Positions 23,767 to 35,187 of a DNA stretch of 64,000 bases are shown here, piece after piece. A model generated the notes under the pieces. It saw nothing but the letters and a program-made list of their open reading frames with translations. It searched no databases and had not been told where the DNA came from. Position 1 is the stretch's first letter; each line of letters starts with the position of its first letter. This DNA is from Boletus sp. NGJ (Eukaryota; Basidiomycota; Agaricomycetes; Boletales; Boletaceae), in contig JAGTXK010000027.1 of assembly GCA_019096195.1 (NCBI GenBank), positions 1 through 64,000 of the forward strand, in the 5' to 3' direction. The translations under genes were made by a program, and so were the position numbers.

Positions 23767-26700
23767 TCATAAGGAGAGAATAAAGAAGCGAATGCTGATA
23801 ACGATAAGACCACGAAGCTTGCGTGGTGCGGAAGGGTTAAGACGATGGAAATCTTGTACTGCATCCGGTGCAGTTACGTGAATGTCTTCAGATTCCCAAG
23901 TTCGATCGGTTTCGTCGTAACCTTTCCAATGAACCAAATATTCTATTTTGCCTTTCTTCAACCTGGAAGCGGCGATATAATCAACTTCGAATTGCTCTTC
24001 TCCTTCTTCGTCAATTTCTATAGCGTCTGGTCGAGATTTAGGCTGTCCAGGCAGCGTATCTCTATATGGTTTGACGCGAGAAATGTTCACAGTTGGATGG
24101 ATGTGAACCGAATTAGGTAGTTTGAGCGTTACGGCGTTAGGAAGTACCCGAGTGATGACGTAGGGGCCAATCCATTTTTGTGTGAGTTTTTTCGCCGTAT
24201 AAGGAAGTTTTAATTTATCGGTTGAAAGCCAGACTTGCTGACCAATAGAATATTCGTGGTGCTGTAGATCGTTTTTTATCGGAAGAGGTGATCATCCTCT
24301 CTCGTGTAGCTTCCAGCGCTTCTTCAATCTCCTTATGATTTCGCCCAATTTCGTCTGCAAAACCCGTGAGATTCCCTTCGAAACCCATACGCGGTATGTA
24401 GTTTCGTGTGACTTTAAAGGGAATTTCTCCAGTGGCTGTAGTGACGGTGTTGTTGTGAGAGAATTGGGCTAATTTCAACCATTCGACCCATTCGTTTTGT
24501 TTCTTTCCGGCATACGCGCGGAGATACTGCTCGAGATCTCGGTTAACGCGTTCGGTTTGTCCGTCTGTTTGCGGATGGTATGCCGTAGAGATTTTTTGTT
24601 TTATACCAAGAAGCTTGCAAAGCTCTTGGGTGAAAGCAGAAACGAATTGTGGTCCTCGATCTGATACGAGGGTAGAGGGAAGTCCGTGTGTTGACCAGAC
24701 GTGGTCTCGAAATAGGATAGCTAGATCTTTCGAAGAACAAGTATCGTATGTTGGTATAAAAATAACTTCTTTTGAAAATCTGTCCACAACAACGCAAATA
24801 GCCGTAAAAGATTGTGATGGCGGTAAGCCTGTGATGAAATCTACTGATAGATCTTCCCATGGTCTTTTTGCCGCGGGAAGAGGAATGACTTTTCCTGCCG
24901 GTGCATTTTGCTTACCCTTCGTGAGGGCGCACACTTGGCAGTGATCTACGTAAGTTTTTACGTCCTTTGTGACTCCTGGCCACGAGAAATATCGAGAGAG
25001 AGTATGTATAGTTTTTGAATGACCGCCGTGTCCTGCAATGGGCGAGTCATGGCATAATGTAATGATTTCTGTACGTAAAGATTCAGGTACGTAGATTTGA
25101 TCTTTTTCGTTTTTGAATAGATTAAGTTCTGAGTAGAAAAGGAAATTGTTTATAGCGTCGACGTTATGTTTTTTGGATTCTTTTTGTATTTTTGTCATAA
25201 GATCAGAAGAAAGAGAAACGTGGTTTATAAATATGGAAGGAGGGAGAACGGTGACGTTTTGATTGTGATCTACAACTGCGTCACCGTGATCTGGTCGTCG
25301 AGATAAAGCATCGGCTCTTCCATTGGACGATCCAGGTTTGTAAACGAAAGAATAGTTAAATTCTTGAAGAAGTGCGTGCCAACGTGCTTGACGTCCGCTA
25401 AGCGTTTGAGGCTTCTTCCAGTATTCGAGGTTCTTGTGGTCGGTCCAGATTTCAAATCCTTCGCGACCTATTAAATAGTGACGCCATTCTTCTAATGCGC
25501 GTATAACTGCAAGCAGTTCTTTATCGTAGATAGGGTAATTGCGCTCTGCGCTGTCAAAAGAGTGAGAGATAAAGGCGACTGGTCGCCAATTACCATCGTT
25601 GCATAATGTGGAGAGCACTGCTCCCGTGGCGATGTCTGAAGCATCGGTTTCCACACGCATTTCTTGATCGCGGTTAGGATACGCGAGAAGTGGTGCTTCC
25701 GTGAATTTTCTTTTTAGGTTGGTGAATGCTTCTTGTTGATCTGGACCCCATTTGAATGGAACGTCTTTCTTGGTAAGATCGTTCAAGGGTCGTGCGATTT
25801 GCGCGAAGCCTTCGATGAATCGTCTATAATAATTACAGAGTCCGAGAAAGCCTTGAAGTTGCTTCAAGCGAGTAGGAATTGGCCAGTCCATGACCCCAGC
25901 TACTTTCTTCGACTGCATTTCTACCCCCTCTTTAGATACCACCATCCCTAGGAAATCTACTTTTGTCTGCCGAGAAGGTACACTTTTCTGGTTTTACGTA
26001 AAGGTCGTTTTCGCGGAGACGGCGTAAAACTTCCTTTACAACTTCTTCGTGCTGTTCTTTTGTCTTTTTTGAGGTAAATATCATGACGTCGTCGATGTAG
26101 ATGACGACTACGGCATACATGTCGTTAAATATATCGTTCATCATAGTTTGGAATGTAGGAGGGGAGTTCGTGAGACCGAAATACATAACGGTGGGTTCGT
26201 ATGCTCCAATAGGGGTAACGAATGCTGCTTTCCATTCGTCGCCTTCTTTGATGCGGACATTGTTATAGCCCCATCGGAGATCCATAGCCGTAAATAGATC
26301 CGCATTTTTGAGTCGATCAATTAATTGCGGAATAAGAGGGAGTGGATACGAATTCTTGATTGTTCCTTCGTTTAGATAGCGGTAGTCCATAACCATTCGT
26401 TTTTTGCCGTCTTTTTTAGGAATGAAGAAGACGGGAGATGTCTGTGGAGATTTGGAGGGTTTGACGTAACCCTTTTTGACTTCCTTTTCGATAAACGTTC
26501 TGACTTCTTCCATCTCGATGTCCGAAAGGGGAATAACACGTCCTTTCTTGGGGATGAAGTCTTCTTTGAGATCGATTGCGTGATCCCAATGTTTTCGTAA
26601 GGGCATCCTTTGAGATTCTTTCTCCGAGAAAACATCTAGAAACTCGTGATAGGTTATAGGGAACTTTTTCTTTTAGTCCTTCTTCTATTGTACGTAGTTG

Positions 26701-28570
26701 AGCCGGCTCGTAAGAAGAAGTGGGTCCTAGGCCCATAATTTTACAGTATGAGGTACATCGAGGAAACGTAATTGTCTGTTTTACCCAATCGATGTCAGGG
26801 TTATGACGATATAGCCAGTCATACCCGATGATCATTCGATGAGTGCCTAATTTAGATATATAAGCGTCTATGACTTCGTAGTGTCCTTCGATTTCCACCA
26901 TCAGGGTTACCGCATGACGGATCGGTCCGATTGCTCCTTCCGAACCGTCAGCGTTATGTATCTTAATGGGGTTGTCGATGGTATAGAAAGGTATTCCGTG
27001 TCTTTTTACATAGTCCTGATCGATAAACGTATGCGACGCTCCCGAATCCAGGAGGGACTGGAAACGGTAACGCGACCACTGGCCGTTAACGTTGCACGAT
27101 ACTGTGGTTTCGAGAGAGAACTCTCCACCATAGGAAAGCGTAGATGCTTGGTTTAACGTGACCTTTGTGGGTTTATATATATTCGATATTTTTTGTTGTT
27201 TTACGAGGGAATTAAGTACACTTAATTCTGGTGCCACGCTCAATTGAGACGCCCTCGCAGATTTCATAGATAATTTACGTAGTACAGCGGAGAGATCAGA
27301 GATAGGGAAATCGGTATGTGTACATGTCGTAAGAGAAGATGAAAGAGAGAGAAAGTTCTTGCCGCTGAGTTCCCTCTGCACTCATTGGCGCTGTCCATTT
27401 AAAGCCTGAGCAGCTCGGGCTTTTGCTTCTACCTCGAATTTGTCTCTGATAGTACGCTTCCGCCTCATCGGAAACGTAAGTCCTTGCTGCTACGCTTGGT
27501 GCCGCCGTAGCTACGGGAGGTTGCGGGAGAGGTCGTTGCGCATATGCGCGAGATTGGGATTCGTTAAAAAACGTGGGGATACTCATTTTCTCCCTGGTTT
27601 TGCTCGACGTACGAGCCTTGGTTCCAGTCCCAGATCTGGCGTTGCATGGGCGGACGACCTGTCCTTTTGAAAGGGTTCGTCGGGCAGTTGGGTTTGATGT
27701 GGCCGGGCTTGCCACAATGGAAACAGGTGCGAGTTTCCTTGGAGGGTCCAGCCTGCTGGACACCTATCTCCATGGGCGCGCCGCGACCCGGTTGCGTTCC
27801 TACTGCCGTGTAGGTAGGACGATAAGAATTTTGTGGGGGTTGCCCACGGGGAGGAGGGAAGGATGAAGCGGGGTTGAGATCTGTGAGGAGGACCACGCTC
27901 GTTTACGATCTGCTCGAATGCCCGCCCTATGTACTCTGTAGTTGATGACTAGATCTTCGTAGTCAAAATTGCGAGCGGGGCTGTTCAAGACGAGAACGTT
28001 CGTAGATTTTGTAGTCTACCGCCTTTTTCAGTAGAACTGCGGCGTGGTGGTCGTCGATGTACGACTCTTTCCTTAAGATCTCGAATCGTTGGAGGAACAG
28101 GTCGATAGGATGACCATTCTGTTTTAAGGTCTCGAGTTTCCTTAAAGACTCGTGGGCCAGAGTGTCGATGCAGAAATGGGTTTTTATCTGCTCCTGCAAC
28201 CTGTTCCAAGTGGGCCATGCAGTCGGCTCCTTTTGCCGGCTAGCAGACCCCGTTTGCGTCCGTCTCGATGGTAGCTTCCTCATCGAGGTAGTGCTCCATG
28301 ATGAGTTGCGCGAAGGCTTCCGCTTTTCCTTCGAGACGGGAGAGGACCGCGATGTCCATAATCTTGTTGTTTTTCCATGTTCTGGGCGTCAACCCAGAGA
28401 CGGAGCTTTATCCACCAGGGGCGGAATGATGACCTTGTGCCGTCCCATTTCCCAGGATCGGCGATCTTCTTTCGTGATGTTGTCCTTGTCGCGCTCCTGC
28501 GTGAGGTCGGCGAGTTTCTTGACCAACTCGTCGATGTCGACTCTAGACATATCGTTGGTTGGGCCTTAGG
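23767..28570 (-). mobile_element. Element B coding region: gag, protease, RT, RNase H, integrase, chromodomain
   Basis: Parts from high to low coordinates are: gag with zinc knuckle CFHCGKPGHIKPNC (about 27570 to 28570), protease with LLDSGASHTFID (about 27030), reverse transcriptase (25930 to 26610), RNase H (about 25300 to 25900), integrase (about 24240 to 25100) and a chromodomain with EYLVHWKGYDETDRTWE (about 23860 to 23940). The chromodomain keeps the aromatic residues that usually read methylated histone H3, as in other chromoviruses that target heterochromatin. Confidence 0.88.
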
Positions 28571-29166
28571 AGGGATGCGGGGCGGAGGTAAGAGCGGAAG
28601 TATTGGATGCGGTATAAGGGCGAATGCGGAGGATGGGCGGAGAGGTCTGACTTTGTCGGGGTTTCTTGTGTAGGTTTTCCTTTTCCTTCGTCGGTCTTCT
28701 TTCAGAACCTTACTGCCAGATATCTTGCAATCCGGCTCTGGGGTTCCTACGCCTTCGTAGGAGTCGAAGTATAGATCGTTAAAAATGGTGGGCGACGGTG
28801 GTAGGGGGACCGGAGTATAACTGCTTTTACTACAAGCAGGTGTAGCACAGGAGAAAGGCGAGATAAATCCCCCTAACGCTACTTCGTGACGTCACAGGTG
28901 ATCACGAGAACCTGGGTTCACTATCGTAGAACCAGCGTACGCTTAGGTCGGCAACCACCTAAGAAGTGGGGCTAGTGCACTATGCCCGGCAGCAACGTTA
29001 TCCTTATTTATGACGCCGGACGAGCGTATATTCAAGCGTTTCGGCGAGTGCTTTTCTCGTCACCGTCAAGTGGTGAATACTATGCAGATGTCCCTTAAAA
29101 CGCTGGGCCCGCGTATATCTCCTTAGCTCTGGAGTCCGAGCGTTGTGTATCGCAGTCTAATCCAAG

Positions 29167-29650
29167 TGTTATGAGTCCCTTTCGGAAAACAAACCACAAG
29201 GCTCGGAAATGCGTTGCAGGCTACACGAGTCCTGGCTGAACGAATCAGGAGGGGAGTCTTAGTCCTGGATGTTCCCAACCCTACGACGGCCTGAAGACCG
29301 AAGCTAATGGATTGTTGGAGGAAGAGTACAAGTGGATTAGACTGGGGATACCAGTCGTCAAAGTGCTAGTTTATATACATGAAGAGAAGTGCGCACGGAC
29401 CATGCTGTGCGTGTGATAAATTACTACGTATGGTAAGACGGAGATTAATAGGGCTGTGTGAGAAGAGCGGAAATTAAAAGGTCGTGGATCACATGAGGTA
29501 TGATGTCATATGACGTCATAGGTTCTAGACCTGTCATGTGATGTGTTCCCACGGTCACGTGCACAGTCACGTGACTTATGAAGAAAAGTTTGAAGAAAAT
29601 GAAACGTAAGAGATCGTTTGAAAAGTTTGAAAATTTCCCATATTATTACA
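29167..29650 (-). repeat. Element B LTR, right (5' LTR)
   Basis: This is the 5' LTR of the minus-strand element and has the same length as the left LTR. The untranslated leader of the element follows it down to about 28570. No standard tRNA primer-site match was recognised next to it. Confidence 0.92.
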
Positions 29651-29655
29651 TCCAG

Positions 29656-30391
29656 AGCAGATGGAAAGTGGGATCTTCCATCTGGAGGAGGTCCAGTTTG
29701 AACCACTCCAGAGCCATGCCCATTAGGTAGGACTGCGCAAAGGTGACTTTGGCGTGGTCCATCCTGAAAGCCTTCAGGCGGTCTTGGAAGTTAAGTTCAC
29801 ACTGAACTAGGAAGACCCGGAGTTTGCGGGGCTCAGTCCCATCAAACTGGTCCAGTTCCCGGACCTTAGTGTGTGGAGTGTGGTTGGAGGGACGACACAT
29901 GGAGCGAGCGAGGCCTTTGATGGCATCAGTGAGCAGTGCGAGAGTGTCTTGCAGGACGTGCTTGTTGTTGGAGTCTGAGGGAGCGTCGTCGTTGGGGAAG
30001 TCGAGGATCATCATCCGATGGGTCATCTCCGGGGAAGTCTGGGATGTCCGTCGTTTGGGAAGAGGGCAGCCTGCACTCGTTGACTCGAATGTCGGGTTGT
30101 GAGCAGGGAGGTGGTGGAGTCATCATCGGTGGGTAACATGACGATGCGCGCTCCTGGAGTAGGGGACTCTGGGAGTGGTCGCGACTGAGAGGTGGAGGTG
30201 GGAGTTTATCGAGCAGAGAAACTTCAGAACTGGTCGACGAGTTCTGGGCCTCGCCGACTGCTGCCAAATGTGCTCAATGGGTTGTAACGTGGAGATGCGG
30301 AGGGGTTTGTGCCGATGGCACGAGTCTGGGATCTAGTAGTATGTGTAACCATATTGTGAGAGACTCGTTGCAAGTGGGAGTTTGAATATAC
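29656..30391 (-). mobile_element. Element A leader and gag 5' part
   Basis: The minus strand encodes the N-terminal part of a Ty3/gypsy gag (VRELDQFDGTEPRKLRVFL near 29820 to 29880) beneath a leader rich in Pro and Ser. The reading stops where element B begins. The remainder of gag lies beyond B at 23219 and lower. Confidence 0.82.
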
Positions 30392-30964
30392 TGTTAAGAA
30401 TGGACAACTCCGATGAAACTCCGAAGGACTGGAGTTACTTGAGGGTGTCGGAACTTGGCTTCACCTTATGTGGTGCGCCCTTGCTCGAGTCTGATGTCCC
30501 AGATTTCGAAGACATAGGAGGATCAGAGGTTTGGACTCAACGTAGTCAAATGTCAAGTCGAGCAGAGGGTCGGAGTGAGTTTGTCAAGACTCGGACGGGA
30601 GACAGGAGGAGTGTTTCAGAGTTGATATTCGAACTGACTTTACAGGAGTAGTACAGAGGGTTTATATACGATTGGAACGAAGGTATTAGTAACGGAGTTC
30701 GTAAGGTGTAATGAGTAACGGGACGGAGATGGGACCTCGCCAGAGCAGTGCTCCTAAGCGAGACAGACACTGGGTCGGAGACAACTATAAGGCGGGACTA
30801 GGACAGATGAAGAAGCATAGGTTATGTACGAAAGGAGAAGTATGAATAACTATAGTGAGGGTGTTACAAGTCCGAGGGTATGAGGACGTACTTTGAGGGA
30901 GAATACACCAGAGTTATGGACAGAGTGCCGGAGTTGGACTTGTTGAATTACACAGGATATGACA
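30392..30964 (-). repeat. Element A LTR, right (5' LTR)
   Basis: The 573-base repeat begins TGTTAAGAAT and ends GGATATGACA. It is the partner of 16901 to 17470. Confidence 0.93.
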
Positions 30965-30969
30965 ATCGC

Positions 30970-32730
30970 AAAGGACAGAAGTCGTATCTATAAACCTTGT
31001 AAGTATTGATGAGCAGGAACACAATGACAAACCAAACTTTGGTCACTGCCTCTCGGACAACGACAGTCTCATCATGTGTTATTTTCTGCCATGCAAGAGA
31101 ATCAAGCTGTGATAGCTCATCAATCTCGCCATCGGGGTCATCTGCTCCAGTACTATCGTTACCTCCATTCTCATTCTTGTCATCGGATTCATCATCAATA
31201 ATGAGTGGTGGACATTCGTCGGCATCGTCATCGTCATCAGAAGTACATGTAATATCACTACTACCCAATATACCTGGGTTCAATAGATGAAGCAGAGCTT
31301 TCATGGAAAGCTGAAGGGTATGGTTGAAACATTGTACTCAATTGAAAGTGTCAAAGGAGTTGCTCAGAGTGGCAAGTTTATTCATCTGCTGGTCATTTGA
31401 TGTTGCATTGTCCATGTTGACAGCTAGCACCTTGATCAAGGTCAGTTGTTGATTGATTACAAATCCAGATGTTCAGATCAAACCTTTGTGGTAAGGCCAA
31501 AGCGTTCCAACATCACTTGGAAGGCCTTGGCCATGGCCTCTCCAGAATGTGACTAAGTTCAATCAAATTCAGACAATGAAGTACAATGAGAACAAGTGCT
31601 CACCTCCGCAACCTCAATGATATCCAGGAGGAAGCACAACAACTCCCCATCATGTTCAAGGTGTACAGTCCACACAATGAAGGCCCGATGGTTTGGTGAT
31701 GTCCAAGCATCCATAGCAAAATGAAGTCGACCCGAGTACTCCTATTCCATCAATTATTACTTTATTACTGTGAGATCATCATCAGACTACGTACCTGCAG
31801 GAGCTTTCCAATTCGACATTGACACTTTTCAAATGATGATTTGATGTTCCGAGATATTGTGAACTGTGATGGTAGCTCGATATTTGGCCGACCAGCTAGG
31901 AGAAGGTCACGAAGGGCATGATCGTTCACAATATTGGTCGGATGATTGTTTCTCTGCAACCCATTGGACAAGTTTTGCACTATTGAAAATGAGCCACTCC
32001 ACACAATGAAGACAGACTTTTCCTCACTGGACATCATCATTAGTATGGGTTCGGTGACTGTGATGTACCGGCTGCTGGCCTTTGCGAGCAAAGGCTGCAA
32101 ATATTGACTTGCTAGGCAATTTTGCTGCTTTTCCTCCAAAAATGGCATCAACTGCCTCTTTTCCCCAGGAGCCAATCGCATGGTGCTTGAGATTAGCAGT
32201 GGATGCCTTATCCGTGGAGTCCTGGAAGTGGTGGACGCCACCTAGAGGAACCTTGCACTTCCATACCCCACATGGGAAAAAATGAACAAGTCGACCATTG
32301 TGATACTGTACACATACAGCATCAAGCTTGAAAAGTGAATATACTGGTGAACGCCAGGTTTTCTTGAGAGCCGCTGTAAGCTGCCAAGTCAGTATATGCC
32401 AAGTAGTGGAGTTGACAACATACTCAGCTCCACCTCGGCATCAAGTTCAGTGGCTGGAGAGTCACCCTTGTCAACAAGGTCGACATCAGCATCATCAATG
32501 ACAATTGGATTGGATGAATCTGATTGAGACTCGGACAAGTTGGATGGCCCAGCCACCACAGGGAGACATTGGTTTGATGAAATCTTGACTTTCTTTGGAG
32601 GCCAAACAATGAGTTTCACAGCCCTCTGCACACTTGACTTAACAGTGGCCTTGACAGTTTGGGAGTGTGAGGACTCAGAGGACGAGGTGGTCAAAACTGA
32701 CTTTACAGAGGAGTGATCATTGCCTGCCAT
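30970..32730 (-). pseudogene. hAT transposase, N-terminal part
   Basis: The ATG at 32730 opens a Ser/Thr-rich leader (MAGNDHSSVKSVL), followed by an acidic segment. A BED-type finger region (CGVWKCKVPLGG and STANLKHHAIGSWG near 32160 to 32290) follows, then the first catalytic block containing HFAMDAWTSPNHRAFI near 31685. The acidic insertion typical of fungal hATs (30990 to 31290, rich in Asp) comes last. Several short introns are likely (near 31750, 31600, 31440 and 31320). The gene is interrupted by element A at 30965 and continues at 16895. Confidence 0.82.
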
Positions 32731-33207
32731 CGCTACAGGAAATCTCTGAGCTCAGACCTTGAAATTTACCACAAAATGATCAAAAAATACTAATTAGTAT
32801 TCATTGTGCACTGCACGAGCATGCAATCAAAGACAGCAACTGTGGCAGTCATGTTCCATGGTAGTGGTGGATTGGATCAAGATTAAGCATTGTTTCTAGG
32901 GCATCTGCACTTTCTCGGTGGACAGATCTGGCTACAAAAGAATTTCCCGCACCATATGAAACTTGATGCCAACTTCCGAGCAGAGGTAAGAATCTTAGGA
33001 GTTGCCAGTGGATGATCACAGTGGTAGATGAGTGGAGGATGTAACCTGGGCAACTGTGCTCAGGCCAGTCTCGCAGGCACAGCCACATACCCGTGCCATA
33101 CCCGTATACCCGTGCATACGGGTACGGTGTAAACCACGGGTTTGCAAATCGCACACCGTACCCGTACCCGCCATACCCGCACACCCGCCACCCGCGGTGT
33201 TGCTCCC

Positions 33208-33224
33208 ACCCGTGCTATACCCTA
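33208..33224 (-). repeat. hAT terminal inverted repeat, right
   Basis: ACCCGTGCTATACCCTA is the exact inverse of 14434 to 14450. GTACCCGTACCCG-type subterminal words lie at about 33080 to 33200, including a small inverted repeat around 33112 to 33130. Confidence 0.92.
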
Positions 33225-33232
33225 GTTGAGAG
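33225..33232. repeat. Target-site duplication of the hAT element, right copy
   Basis: GTTGAGAG is identical to 14426 to 14433. Confidence 0.92.
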
Positions 33233-33758
33233 TGGGCTGAAATCCACTTTCAACTCCGCTGAGTGCGAAACTTGAAGTAGCACCGCTCCATCGAATGTAA
33301 AATTGCTGTTGAAGGGCCTACCGTCGGTATTAAGAACCAATTGCTAGTTTGCTGTAATGTGCTCGAGAATCGGTTTCGAAGTTCCTCGGACATGCATGTT
33401 GGCGGAATGGCCAGATAAAATCAGGTACGATCATGTCAATGCGAACATAAGTTGGACACACAGGAGACCGCATGACACTCCCCGTGGCATGTGAACTTCG
33501 AGTTGGCAATGGTCCGGGCCCCGGTTTGACCCAGATCTGCCCTCCATGCGGTCGCCTGTGCGTGATACGAGAGCCATGACTCGGTGGATATGGGGCAAGT
33601 CACATGTGTTTGCTTGAACACGGTGTGTACAGACAAGACGATGCTTGCATGGAATTAAAATAGCTAAATCCCAGACCAGAGTACGAAGTTGGAAACGACG
33701 AACGAAGCTACCAAGACGTACGCGTTTCAAGTCCACGTTACGCAGAGAGATGTTGGCA
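33233..33758. other. 3' flank of the GH105-like gene
   Basis: No gene or repeat was recognised. This is the original continuation of the sequence left of 14426. Confidence 0.5.
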
Positions 33759-35187
33759 CTATTGACCTATTGCGCCGTCTGCGACCCAGTCCCGCCATGC
33801 AGCTTGCATGGCGATGACGAACGCTTCGCCCTCTGGGCTATCCTGACCCTGATCGGGGTATGAATAAGGGTCGACGACGGGCGTCAGCCAACCGTTTGCG
33901 TTAAAGTGAATCAATCCAGAGGTATTACTGGCTGACAGACTTTTCCTCGAAGACTCGGCCAGTGGGAGGTGTGTGTGAACTCCCCATAGGAGGGATAATC
34001 GATAGACGGTGCTTGCGAGAAGGGCGGTGGACGACGCATCCAGGAATGTTGACGAGTTGTCCGCGTAATTGTGGAATAGTCCACTGGAATCCTTGAAGGG
34101 GTTCGAGAATCAATCAACATAGCCAAGCGAGTGGATCCTGACTGGCAGTGAGAGAACGCACTAAATGGGGATACATCCCGCCATGGATTTCCTGAATCCA
34201 ATTGGCGAGATCTTCCTGTTGCTGCTGGAGTGAATCTTCGAATTGTGACCTTTGGATCGTTCCGAGGACTCGAATCATCCCCGCTGCCGCCCATGCGTTC
34301 CCTATAAAGTTGATCAGTATGAACTTGGGATGACAGAGTGAGCAAGATCACCTGTGGACCAATGCCCATTATCTGTCCCAGAACCAAGTTGTATGTGTTT
34401 CCACAAATTATTAGCTGTTGTATCTCGTAGATATTGGCGATATAGGCTAATTTGGGCATATGCTTCTTGCAAAAGCGAAATATTATGGGTGGTCACGCCA
34501 TAGTAAGCTAGGAAGGGTGGTACCATGTATACAAAATCGCTCCTGTGAATGCAACACGATGACACGTCTAATTGTCCGGGAAAAGTACCTAGCTTACCAT
34601 AGCTGGACCTGACCTATGCGATGGGAAATTGCACCATCATCGGTCTTCGGTACTTTTAGGAACAGGAACTCGAGCTGATCCTGCGCAGCACCTGAATAGT
34701 CGAGTCCGTCTAACGTGCCTTGTCCGGTCCAGTTTGCGAGGAGAACAGCGATGCCAATGCTAGCCGGATCCCCTGCACTCGAGTCTTGGATGAGCGGTTG
34801 CGGACCGGTGATGTTTCCGTTCGAAATAGAACGGTTGGCAAGGATCGTATGCGCAATTGTAAATACGTCGGTCAGAGCACCTGTCAAGTCGGAGGGGATC
34901 TGTTGGGGTGGAGGGACTGCGGAAGAGGAAAGGACAGAATAGCTCGAGGCATTGTACTCCAAGAGAACTTCGGAACGGGTGCCATACTCCCAGCTTTGAG
35001 AAGATCGTCAGGAAGACATTCCGAAGTCTGGGAGAGAGCAAACTCGCCTGTGGCTGGCCCCCTCTGCGAGTCGTTGACTCACGACAGAGACTTGCGCGTC
35101 GGTAAGAGTCTGTGCACTCACAGGGGTAGATGATGCCATCCAAAGCATGACCGTGACGCATCTTAGGAGAGTCGCGCGGGCTGACAT
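33759..35187 (-). CDS. Secreted six-hairpin glycosidase, GH105/GH88-like (unsaturated rhamnogalacturonyl hydrolase type)
   Basis: Family members release unsaturated uronic acids from pectin fragments after lyase cleavage. The ATG at 35187 opens a signal peptide (MSARATLLRCVTVMLWMASS, then STPVSAQ). Exons give WEYGTRSEVLLEYN, SHRIGQVQLWSDFVYMVPPF, SGTDNGHWSTGNAWAAAGM and, after a phase-matched intron near 34100 to 34165, SSGLFHNYADNSSTFLDASS. The protein ends DSPEGEAFVIAMQAAWRDWV. This is the alpha/alpha six-barrel layout of the family at a normal length of about 400 residues, with no internal stop. The first intron (34994 to 35047) has GC-AG ends. The exact substrate cannot be told from sequence. 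The gene is convergent with the GH89 gene. Confidence 0.85.
34994..35047 (-). other. GC-AG intron in the GH105-like gene
   Basis: The donor reads CAG followed by GCGAGT and the acceptor CAAAG. Only this 54-base removal joins the signal peptide to the conserved WEYGTR segment in frame. The flanking donor bases match the strict consensus usual for GC donors. Confidence 0.65.

Larger units (their letters stand above)
23220..29650 (-). mobile_element. Ty3/gypsy chromovirus, element B (broken, nested in element A gag)
   Basis: The 6,431-base element has 484-base LTRs and the 5-base duplication TCCAG (23215 to 23219 and 29651 to 29655). It inserted into the gag region of element A in the same orientation. 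Minus-strand order is gag with zinc knuckle, protease, reverse transcriptase, RNase H, integrase and chromodomain. Its proteins are only distantly similar to those of A, so it is a different family. The frames show roughly half a dozen interruptions, a few of which might be normal family read-through. LTR divergence of about 2 to 3 percent makes it the youngest layer. Confidence 0.93.
16901..30964 (-). mobile_element. Ty3/gypsy chromovirus, element A (broken, carries element B inside)
   Basis: The element has LTRs of about 570 bases at both ends and a 5-base duplication ATCGC (16896 to 16900 and 30965 to 30969). It inserted into the hAT transposase gene. Without the nested element B it is about 7.6 kb. 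Minus-strand coding order is gag with a CCHC zinc knuckle, protease, reverse transcriptase, RNase H, integrase and a C-terminal chromodomain, which places it among chromoviruses. Besides the B insertion, its reading frames show roughly half a dozen breaks, so it is a fossil. LTR divergence (see the LTR entries) makes it older than B. Confidence 0.93.
14434..33224 (-). mobile_element. hAT-superfamily DNA transposon, outermost layer of the nest
   Basis: The element is bounded by 17-base inverted repeats and an 8-base duplication, and it encodes a hAT transposase on the minus strand. Its own sequence is about 3.6 kb; the rest is a solo LTR (14813 to 15897) in an intron and a Ty3/gypsy element (16901 to 30964) in the coding region. 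The transposase gene is therefore split into two pieces 14 kb apart and the copy cannot be autonomous now. Intact ends mean it could in principle still be bound by a transposase from another copy, although its present length makes movement unlikely. Confidence 0.92.
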
